A DNA stretch of 50,009 bases. It comes from Chitinophagaceae bacterium (lineage in GTDB: Bacteria > Bacteroidota > Bacteroidia > Chitinophagales > Chitinophagaceae). A program made the translations under genes and the position numbers. The notes under the pieces are model-generated. The model was not told the origin of the DNA. It ran no database searches and saw nothing but the letters and a program-made list of their open reading frames with translations. This document shows positions 29,846 through 36,818 of the stretch, piece by piece (positions within the stretch are counted from its first letter, which is position 1; every line of letters starts with the position of its first letter). Location of the stretch: contig JANYCA010000029.1 in NCBI GenBank assembly GCA_025360525.1, forward strand, positions 1 to 50,009. Direction: 5' to 3'.

Positions 29846-31168
29846 CTATTCCAGTCCAAACAATCCTTTATTCAACAATTGAAGCGTTTTTGTTTTATAC
29901 TCTTTTGGTATTAGAATTGAAATATTGTGGTGACTGCCGCCATAGTTAACCATTCTCACCGGTATATCTGTTAAGGAGTTAAAAAGATGCTGCAATACAT
30001 TTTTGGTTTCATTTATTTCGTTCCCTACAATAGAGACAATGGCCTGGTTTCTTTCAATTTCGATAGTGCCAAATGGTTCCAATTCTTTAATAATTTCTTT
30101 TAACTGTACATCATTATCAATGGTAACAGAAACAGCTACCTCCGATGTAGTTACCATATCAATGGAGGTACGATACTTTTCAAAAACTTCAAACACTTTT
30201 CTTAAAAATCCATAGGCCAGCAACATACGGCTACTTTTTATCTGGATAACGGTAATGCCATCCTTGGCAGCTACTGCTTTAACACCGCTGCTGCCCGCCA
30301 GCTCAGTAATTAATGTACCTTTTGAAGTTGGCTGCATGGTATTCAACAACTTTACCGGCACTTTATAAAATTGAGCAGGCCATATACTGGCCGGGTGCAA
30401 TATTTTGGCGCCAAAGTAGGCTAACTCCGCAGCTTCATCAAAGCTTAACTGCTCAATGGCAACAGTTTTAGTAACCACTCTTGGGTCGTTGTTATGCATA
30501 CCATCAATATCAGTCCATATTTCACAAACGCTTGCCTGGATTGCTGCTGCAATTAGCGAGGCACTGTAATCGCTGCCGCCCCTCTTTAAATTATCTACTT
30601 CCCCTTTTGCGTTGCGGCTGATATAGCCCTGTGTAACAAATATTTTTTTACCCTTATTGCGTTGCAGAATTTGTGTAAGTTTTACTTTAATACTACCAAT
30701 CTGGGGTTCATCATAATTATCAATGGTCATAAAATCCAATGCCGGTATCAGCAGATGATCAACTCCAATTTCTTCGAGGTAGATGGAAAACAATTTTGTA
30801 CTCAGCAATTCTCCCTGCGCCAAAATATCTTTGTTTAGAGCCTCACTAAAAGAAATTTTTACAATGATATTTAAAAACTCAAAATGCTCATTGATGCAAG
30901 CCGTTGCTTTTTCCAATGCAGGTGGGGCAACCAAAAGCTGGTTATAAAATATTTTGTAATGATCCTGTAATGCCTGTATTTGTTGCCTGGCGCCGCTTTT
31001 ATCGCCTTGTGAAAGTGCATTACTTATTTCTACCAATGCGTTGGTGGTACCACTTAATGCAGATAAAACTACTATTTTACTTTCTTCATCCTGTACAATC
31101 AACTTTGCTACCTGCTGCATCCTTTCGGGTTTACCAACGCTGGTGCCTCCAAACTTCATTACTTTCAT
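29846..31168 (-). CDS. lysC: Aspartate kinase (monofunctional)
   Basis: Phosphorylates aspartate in the first step to lysine/DAP, threonine and methionine. The N-terminal kinase domain starts KVMKFGGTSVG and contains the segments VTQGYISRNAKGE, LKRGGSDYSASLIAAA, and WTDIDGMHNNDPR. Two ACT-type regulatory repeats form the C-terminal 140 residues (from ITVIQIKSSRM; includes TSIDMVTTSEVAVSVT), so feedback inhibition by an end product is expected. Length 440 fits the monofunctional family. DAP supply links it functionally to murE. A -7 box candidate lies 102 bp upstream. Confidence 0.94.
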   Translation of the reverse strand: MKVMKFGGTSVGKPERMQQVAKLIVQDEESKIVVLSALSGTTNALVEISNALSQGDKSGARQQIQALQDHYKIFYNQLLVAPPALEKATACINEHFEFLNIIVKISFSEALNKDILAQGELLSTKLFSIYLEEIGVDHLLIPALDFMTIDNYDEPQIGSIKVKLTQILQRNKGKKIFVTQGYISRNAKGEVDNLKRGGSDYSASLIAAAIQASVCEIWTDIDGMHNNDPRVVTKTVAIEQLSFDEAAELAYFGAKILHPASIWPAQFYKVPVKLLNTMQPTSKGTLITELAGSSGVKAVAAKDGITVIQIKSSRMLLAYGFLRKVFEVFEKYRTSIDMVTTSEVAVSVTIDNDVQLKEIIKELEPFGTIEIERNQAIVSIVGNEINETKNVLQHLFNSLTDIPVRMVNYGGSHHNISILIPKEYKTKTLQLLNKGLFGLE

Positions 31169-31269
31169 GAGCTTACTTTATTTGTTTTTAAGATAAATTA
31201 CTGATAAAAAATTTTGTTCTTTAATGATTCAAATATTTTTTACCGGTTAAATTTTCTTTTTGTGAGTTG

Positions 31270-31277
31270 CAAATATA
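31270..31277 (-). promoter_or_regulatory. Candidate -7 promoter box of aspartate kinase
   Basis: Minus strand reads TATATTTG, fitting TAnnTTTG, about 102 bp before the start. No good -33 partner was found, so confidence is low. Confidence 0.35.
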
Positions 31278-31411
31278 AATAACCTGTGGGAAGGAAAATG
31301 AGATTGTCAGCATTGCATAGTATGCCCAGTAAACAGCTGTTTATCTGACCAAGATTTTAATGATTGTGAGTAGTAAGAGGAGGAGTAAAATAACCGGGGT
31401 AACTACAGGCG

Positions 31412-31450
31412 TTGTGATTAATCCTTTTCACAAAAAAGGATTAATCACAA
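31412..31450. other. Perfect 17-bp inverted repeat with 5-nt loop
   Basis: TTGTGATTAATCCTTTT (31412-31428) is followed by CACAA and the exact reverse complement (31434-31450). It lies 99 bp beyond the fadN stop on the transcribed side. Neither side has a proper T-tract on the minus strand, so it is not a standard intrinsic terminator. Options are a factor-independent 3' stability stem of fadN, a protein-binding palindrome, or a mobile-element remnant. Confidence 0.75.
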
Positions 31451-31548
31451 AAACCTATTTGCCAAAAAAACTACATTGAAAAATTACCGCCGGCATTTTA
31501 AGAATTGTTTACTAATTGATCGATTGCCATAATAATAGCCGAAACGGC

Positions 31549-33933
31549 TTAATTCCTTAAAGGCTTACCGGTTTTTAAAATACTCTGTATCCGTTCCAGC
31601 GTTTTCTTTTCTCCACAAAGACTCAGGAATGCTTCCTTTTCTAAATTCAACAGGTATTGTTCGCTGACCAACGTTGGTTCGCTTAAATCGCCGCCGCACA
31701 TTACGTAGGCTAATTTTTTGGCAACTGTTACATCATGGTCAGTAGCATATTTACCCATGTGCATTCCGTTGATACCAGCAAGCATGGTACCCAGTGCACT
31801 GCGCCCCAATACTTTTATATCGTTGCGTTGCACAGGCATTACATATCCTGCATCAAATAATTCTAATACAGCATTTTTAGCATCTGCAATACGCCGACTG
31901 CTGTTCATGCTGATGGTATCATTTCCTTTTCTGTAAATACCCAAATCAAATGCCTCGTGTGCAGATGTAGCAACCTTAGCTGTCGCAATGGTAAGAAACC
32001 TGTTTTGCAAAGTATTGGTATCTACTTCACCGCTATGCAATTCATCAGATGCTCTTAATACAAATTCTTTGGTACCGCCGCCACCGGGAATTACACCAAT
32101 GCCCACTTCTACCAATCCGGTGTATGTTTCAGCAGCAGCAATCACTTTATCCGCATGTAAGCATATTTCGCAACCTCCGCCCAATGCTAAACCATGTGGT
32201 GCCAACACTACCGGGATACTGGAATATCTTACCCTCATCATGGTATTTTGAAACATACGGATGGCCATGTCTATTTCATCGTAATCCTGCTCAATGGCCA
32301 GCATAAATATCATGCCCACATTGGCACCGGCACTAAAATTCTGACCTTCATTTGCAATTACCAAACCTTTGTATTTTTCTTCTGCAAGTGAAATAGATTT
32401 TTGAATTCCTTCCAATACTTCGCCACCAATGCTGCCCATCTTGGTGTACCATTCCAAACCAAGTACATCGTTACCTAAATGATACGTGCGGCAGGCACTG
32501 TTTTTCCAGATGGTTTGGTTATCGAAATTCTTCATTACAATAAAAGCTTCACCACCCGGCATTGCCTTGTACAACTTACTACTAACATCGTAGCAGAGCC
32601 GCTTACCATTTTCAACTTTATAAAAAGAACCTGCACCGGAAGCGATCATCTCCTCTACCCATGCCGCTACTTTAAATCCTGCGGCTTTCATCGCAGCCGT
32701 AGTTTTGGCTACGCCCAATACATCCCAACTTTCGAATGCACCAATCTCCCATCCAAAGCCCGCCATCATACCGTCATCAACCCTGTAAATTTCATCTGAA
32801 ATTTCGGGTATGCGGTAACTGATATAGCTAAATAAATTATAGTGAAACTGTCGGTAAAACTCTCCGGCTTTATCCGTACCGGCGCACAAAGCTTTTAACC
32901 TCGATTTTAAATCCTCAATTGGTTTGGCGGTTTCTAAAGTGGCGAATTTTGCTTTAGCTCTTGGGCCGTATTCCATTGTTGTAAGATTCAATGTAAGAAT
33001 CTCTTTTTCGCCTCCGGCAGTTTTTGTCTTTTTAAAGAAACCCTGCCCTGTCTTGTCTCCCAGCCAGTTGTTTGTCAGCATTTTTTCCAACCATGTTGGT
33101 ATGGTAAACATTGCTTTGGCCTCGTCATCTGGGCAATTGTCAGCTACGCCTTTTGCAACTTTCACCAGGGTATCAATACCTACAACATCCGCTGTTCTAA
33201 ATGTTGCAGACTTTGGCCTGCCAATAATTGGACCGGTAAGTGCCTCAATTTCGTCAATGCTTAACTGCAATTTTTCCATTGTATTCATAATGGCCATCAT
33301 CCCAAAAACGCCAATACGATTGGCAATAAATGCAGGGGTGTCTTTGCACAGCACCGTTGTTTTACCCAAAACCAAATCGCCGTAGTTCATTAAAAAATCA
33401 ACCACAGCCTTGTCTGTATGCGGCGTGGGAATTATTTCCAGTAAGCGCAGGTACCTTGGCGGATTAAAAAAATGTGTACCGCAAAAATGTTTTTTAAAAT
33501 CATCACTTCTCCCTTCTGTCATCAGGTGAATAGGTATGCCGGATGTATTGGAAGTGATCAACGTGCCGGGTTTCCGGTATTTTTCTACTTCTGTAAAAAC
33601 GGATTGCTTAACGTCTAATCTTTCAACAACTACTTCAATCACCCAGTCGTACGAGGCAATATCCTTCATGTTGTCGGAAAAGTTTCCGGTGGTAATTTTC
33701 TTTATCACCTCCTTTGTATAAACCGGCGAAGGATTCGATTTTATGGCGGCAGCCAGTGCATCATTTACGATCTTATTTTTATACGATGGTTTTAAATTTT
33801 CTTCAGCGGACTGGGGTGCCTGGATGTCCAGTAACAACACCTGCAGGCCCACGCCAGCAAAATGACAGGCAATGCGACTACCCATTACACCACTTCCCAA
33901 TACGGCAACTTTTTTAATCGTTCTGTTTATCAT
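31549..33933 (-). CDS. fadN: 3-hydroxyacyl-CoA dehydrogenase / enoyl-CoA hydratase fusion (FadN type)
   Basis: Two consecutive beta-oxidation activities in one 794-residue protein. The dehydrogenase is first: NAD-binding GSGVMGSRIA (13-22), ITSNTSGIPI, and the HFFNPPRYLRLLEIIP active-site segment with its catalytic His, followed by the C-terminal dimer domains. The crotonase (enoyl-CoA hydratase) domain follows from about 480, with GQNFSAGANVGMI and GLALGGGCEICLHAD and IGVIPGGGGTKE. This order (dehydrogenase before hydratase) matches FadN rather than FadB/FadJ. In related genomes it is often next to a thiolase and acyl-CoA dehydrogenase; neither is here. A dyad that may bind a regulator is just upstream. 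Confidence 0.92.
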   Translation of the reverse strand: MINRTIKKVAVLGSGVMGSRIACHFAGVGLQVLLLDIQAPQSAEENLKPSYKNKIVNDALAAAIKSNPSPVYTKEVIKKITTGNFSDNMKDIASYDWVIEVVVERLDVKQSVFTEVEKYRKPGTLITSNTSGIPIHLMTEGRSDDFKKHFCGTHFFNPPRYLRLLEIIPTPHTDKAVVDFLMNYGDLVLGKTTVLCKDTPAFIANRIGVFGMMAIMNTMEKLQLSIDEIEALTGPIIGRPKSATFRTADVVGIDTLVKVAKGVADNCPDDEAKAMFTIPTWLEKMLTNNWLGDKTGQGFFKKTKTAGGEKEILTLNLTTMEYGPRAKAKFATLETAKPIEDLKSRLKALCAGTDKAGEFYRQFHYNLFSYISYRIPEISDEIYRVDDGMMAGFGWEIGAFESWDVLGVAKTTAAMKAAGFKVAAWVEEMIASGAGSFYKVENGKRLCYDVSSKLYKAMPGGEAFIVMKNFDNQTIWKNSACRTYHLGNDVLGLEWYTKMGSIGGEVLEGIQKSISLAEEKYKGLVIANEGQNFSAGANVGMIFMLAIEQDYDEIDMAIRMFQNTMMRVRYSSIPVVLAPHGLALGGGCEICLHADKVIAAAETYTGLVEVGIGVIPGGGGTKEFVLRASDELHSGEVDTNTLQNRFLTIATAKVATSAHEAFDLGIYRKGNDTISMNSSRRIADAKNAVLELFDAGYVMPVQRNDIKVLGRSALGTMLAGINGMHMGKYATDHDVTVAKKLAYVMCGGDLSEPTLVSEQYLLNLEKEAFLSLCGEKKTLERIQSILKTGKPLRN

Positions 33934-33969
33934 ACAATATTATTTTTAAAAGCTTTTTAATGGCGAACG

Positions 33970-33995
33970 AAAATAGTTAGTTAAACAACTATTTT
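33970..33995. promoter_or_regulatory. Inverted repeat upstream of fadN, candidate operator
   Basis: AAAATAGTT (33970-33978) and AACTATTTT (33987-33995) pair perfectly with an 8-bp centre. The overall form, TAGTTxxTTAAACAACTA, resembles MarR-family operators; MarR-type regulators are often near such genes in Bacteroidota, but none is in this window. It lies 37 bp before the fadN start. Confidence 0.5.
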
Positions 33996-34092
33996 TATAA
34001 ATCGAAATTAATGCATTATTGATTGAGAGAAAAAATAAATTGAAAAACATTAATCAGGGAAAAATGCCGGCTGGAAAAAGAGGGGAAAATGT

Positions 34093-34899
34093 TTATTTTG
34101 AAGGGTACAAAATAACTTTTAATTGCTCATCAGTATTGAGTTTTCGGTTAAAGAAATAACCTACCGCACTCAGTTCGCTATCCGACGCCCAGGTAAGTAT
34201 GGGGAAGCCAGGGAAATATTTTTTAAGCAGCGGGTATTGAAAATAATAACCTGATAATGCACTTACAGGATACTGCTCCAGTTGCTTTTTAATGCTATCG
34301 ATATAATTAATAACTGCAGCCTCATTTTCCTGGTAAGGGTTAAAGAACGGTGTATAATAACTGGTGAAAAAACCACTGTCGCAAAATGACTGCAGGCATT
34401 CGGGATGAGGAGATTCAACAATCAGTTTGTTGTTTAGTGCATATGTATTTCTTAAAGCAGTAAAGTATTTTAGCGATTGCTGTTCATTGGCTGCTGATAG
34501 ATTTTTAAAATCAAGCCAAATAGATGCGGTCATTTTTCTTGTTTTGTAAATGCCTAGCACCGCCTCAATTTGCAAGGTAGAATACTCGGTAGAATCATGG
34601 TATAAGAGCAGGCAATTTTTAGTTGTATCAAAATACACATCCATTTCAAAACCTGCTGCATCGGCTGGCAATACGTTTATCCGATCAACTGTATTTACAG
34701 CTTTTACCCACCGTTTTCCAGTCACCTGCAATGGTTGCTTACAATCTTTAAGCATCAGAGGTTTTCGCTGATTGGTAAAGGATGATCCTAATAAAACCCT
34801 GCTCATTCCTTTGTGCAGTAAAACATCAGCAGCAAAGTATGCAAGCAAAATAAAAACGGTGACTGTATATTTGTTCAGGAGGAACTTTTTCTTCTTCAT
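34093..34899 (-). CDS. Membrane-anchored FAM151/menorin-like protein (PLC-phosphodiesterase superfamily)
   Basis: 268 residues with a basic N-terminus and one hydrophobic segment (about 11-29) that reads as a membrane anchor or uncleaved signal, so the domain is outside the cytoplasmic membrane. The pattern KAVNTVDRINVL, then GFEMDVYFD, then LLLYHDST, then SIWLDFKNL resembles FAM151/menorin proteins and, more distantly, glycerophosphodiester phosphodiesterases. The classical first GDPD histidine (HRG) is not visible, so catalysis is uncertain. I use the ATG at 34899; a TTG just before adds one residue. Its start codon is only 5 bp from that of the divergent sulfatase-type gene, suggesting a shared promoter zone and related function. 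Confidence 0.5.
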   Translation of the reverse strand: MKKKKFLLNKYTVTVFILLAYFAADVLLHKGMSRVLLGSSFTNQRKPLMLKDCKQPLQVTGKRWVKAVNTVDRINVLPADAAGFEMDVYFDTTKNCLLLYHDSTEYSTLQIEAVLGIYKTRKMTASIWLDFKNLSAANEQQSLKYFTALRNTYALNNKLIVESPHPECLQSFCDSGFFTSYYTPFFNPYQENEAAVINYIDSIKKQLEQYPVSALSGYYFQYPLLKKYFPGFPILTWASDSELSAVGYFFNRKLNTDEQLKVILYPSK

Positions 34900-34904
34900 C
34901 AAAC

Positions 34905-36818
34905 ATGAAATTTTTTCTCTTATTCTACAACATTGTAAAAAAAGAAAAACCTGCTTTATTATTTTTTCTAAAGCTACTCCTTTTATCAGGTGCTGTAAAA
35001 TGCATTTTCTTTTTTTATAACTACAGCATTGCCGGTGGTTGGTCGCTTAGTTCGGTCAAGGATTTTTTCCAGGTGTTGAAATGGGCATTTATCTATGATT
35101 CATTTTCAATTGTACTGATTAATTTTCCATTGTTGTTATTGCTGATGATTGGTGGGAAATTGCTCACCAGTAAGACAATAAAAAAAATCATCCTCCTGCT
35201 GTTTACCATTTTAAATACGGTAGCAGTTTTTTTAAATACAGCAGATATTTTCTATTTCCGTTTTCACCTGCAACGTGCCGATGCTGACCTGCTGTATGTT
35301 TTAAGAAATCCATTTGAGAATGGGAGCTTTACTGTACTGCTGGTTATTGTTGCATCAATAGCGTTCTGCATTATAACCGGAACCTTTGTTTATAAAAACT
35401 TAAACAGGATAGCAGCAGCAAGTACATCCTCCATTCGCTTTTATTTCACCAATGCATTGTTGCTTTTATTTTGTTTGATTTTTTTTATACATGGCAGTAA
35501 AAAAACAGTTCCCACCTACCCACTCACTGCAATCAAGCCGGTACAGTTACCACTTACACAAAACTCTTTTCATACTTTTCTTTATTCACTTTATCGTCGC
35601 AACGAAGTGTTGATACCGGGTAAAAAATATATGCCGGATGAGCAGGCAGCCTCTCTGTTCTCCATTCATAAAAAAAATAATACCCAGGCAGCTGTTCAAA
35701 AAAATATTGTTCTTTTTATAATGGAAAGCGTTCCGTCAGATTTTTTTAATAGTAACAGTCCGTATAAAGTAGGGATGCCTTTTTTAGACAGTCTTGTAAA
35801 TAAAAGCACTTACTTCGATAATGCATTCAGTTACTCCTACAGTTCTAATAAAGGCATTACAGCTCTGCTTGCCGGCATTCCTACCATGACAGATATTCCG
35901 TTGTACCACTCCAAATTTGTTTCGATTGACCATACCGCTTTGGGAAACGAACTTGCAAAAAAAAGTTACAGTTCTTCCTTTTTTATTGGTGATAATTACG
36001 ATGACTTTGGGTTCGCACAATTTTGCAAATGGATGGGCATTCAACATTATTATTGTATGGAAGATATCCCCGGTTTTCATCAAATGGAAAAACATACGAT
36101 GGGGCTGCATGATGAATATGTACTCGGCTTTATGGAACAAAAACTGAACAACATGCAACAGCCATTTTTTGCAGCACAATATAATATCAGTACGCATTAT
36201 CCTAATGATTTGCCTGCAACATTTAAGGACAGGTTCCCGCAAAAGAATATCACACCGCAAATGAAAACCATGCAGTATTATAATGATTGCCTGGAAAAAT
36301 TTTTCAGCAATGCCGCAACCCAATCATGGTATAAGAATACTGTTTTTATTTTTTGCGCCGATCACTGGGCTCAACCCCACAATGAGAAAATAGAAATAGA
36401 TGCCGTTGAAAGTTTCAGAATACCGCTATTCATTTACGATCCTTCGGATAAAAAAAAAGAGCTCATCAGCGCACCCGTAAGCCAGCTGGATGTAATGAAT
36501 ACAATCCTTTACTATGGCGGATGTAGAGACAGTGTTACCAGTTATGGCATCAGTTTAAAGGATTCGGAACTCAATACACACAGAACAGTTTTTACTAAAA
36601 CAAACAGTGCCATTTATCATGCTATTAACGAAAAATACATACTGGGATTTGATGCCATGGAGGGAATTGCTGTTTATTGCTACGAATATAAAAATGACCC
36701 CGAAAGAAAAAATGATCTATTAAAAAAGCCCCGCTTTAACGGGGCCGATTCGTTGATACTTGAAATGAAAGCTTATTTACAAACAGCTTCAAATCATTAT
36801 AGAAAAAAAATTAACTAA
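34905..36818 (+). CDS. LTA-synthase-like membrane sulfatase/phosphoglycerol transferase
   Basis: 637 residues: five hydrophobic segments in the first 190, then an extracellular alkaline-phosphatase-superfamily domain. Metal and active-site landmarks are [15 protein letters not shown] (metal-binding Glu), [16 protein letters not shown] (nucleophile Ser/Thr region), [12 protein letters not shown], and [15 protein letters not shown] with the Asp-His metal pair. This layout matches the LtaS/OpgB/EptA group, which transfer phosphoglycerol or phosphoethanolamine groups to envelope glycans or lipids. The exact substrate cannot be read from sequence. It is divergent from the FAM151-like gene and its 3' end overlaps metG by 8 bp (convergent). 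Confidence 0.85.
   Translation: MKFFLLFYNIVKKEKPALLFFLKLLLLSGAVKCIFFFYNYSIAGGWSLSSVKDFFQVLKWAFIYDSFSIVLINFPLLLLLMIGGKLLTSKTIKKIILLLFTILNTVAVFLNTADIFYFRFHLQRADADLLYVLRNPFENGSFTVLLVIVASIAFCIITGTFVYKNLNRIAAASTSSIRFYFTNALLLLFCLIFFIHGSKKTVPTYPLTAIKPVQLPLTQNSFHTFLYSLYRRNEVLIPGKKYMPDEQAASLFSIHKKNNTQAAVQKNIVLFIMESVPSDFFNSNSPYKVGMPFLDSLVNKSTYFDNAFSYSYSSNKGITALLAGIPTMTDIPLYHSKFVSIDHTALGNELAKKSYSSSFFIGDNYDDFGFAQFCKWMGIQHYYCMEDIPGFHQMEKHTMGLHDEYVLGFMEQKLNNMQQPFFAAQYNISTHYPNDLPATFKDRFPQKNITPQMKTMQYYNDCLEKFFSNAATQSWYKNTVFIFCADHWAQPHNEKIEIDAVESFRIPLFIYDPSDKKKELISAPVSQLDVMNTILYYGGCRDSVTSYGISLKDSELNTHRTVFTKTNSAIYHAINEKYILGFDAMEGIAVYCYEYKNDPERKNDLLKKPRFNGADSLILEMKAYLQTASNHYRKKIN
36722..36745 (-). terminator. 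metG terminator inside the end of the opposing sulfatase gene
   Basis: On the minus strand a GCCCCG-TTAAAG-CGGGGC hairpin is followed by six T's, 66 bp past the metG stop. The same bases encode KKPRFNGA in the plus-strand gene, so one sequence serves as coding DNA on one strand and a terminator on the other. Confidence 0.8.

Larger units (their letters stand above)
31169..31548. other. 380-bp gap between fadN and aspartate kinase
   Basis: No supported gene. It holds the leader and possible promoter of the downstream aspartate kinase, a perfect 17-bp inverted repeat (31412-31450), and otherwise A/T-rich sequence with stops in all frames. Confidence 0.6.
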
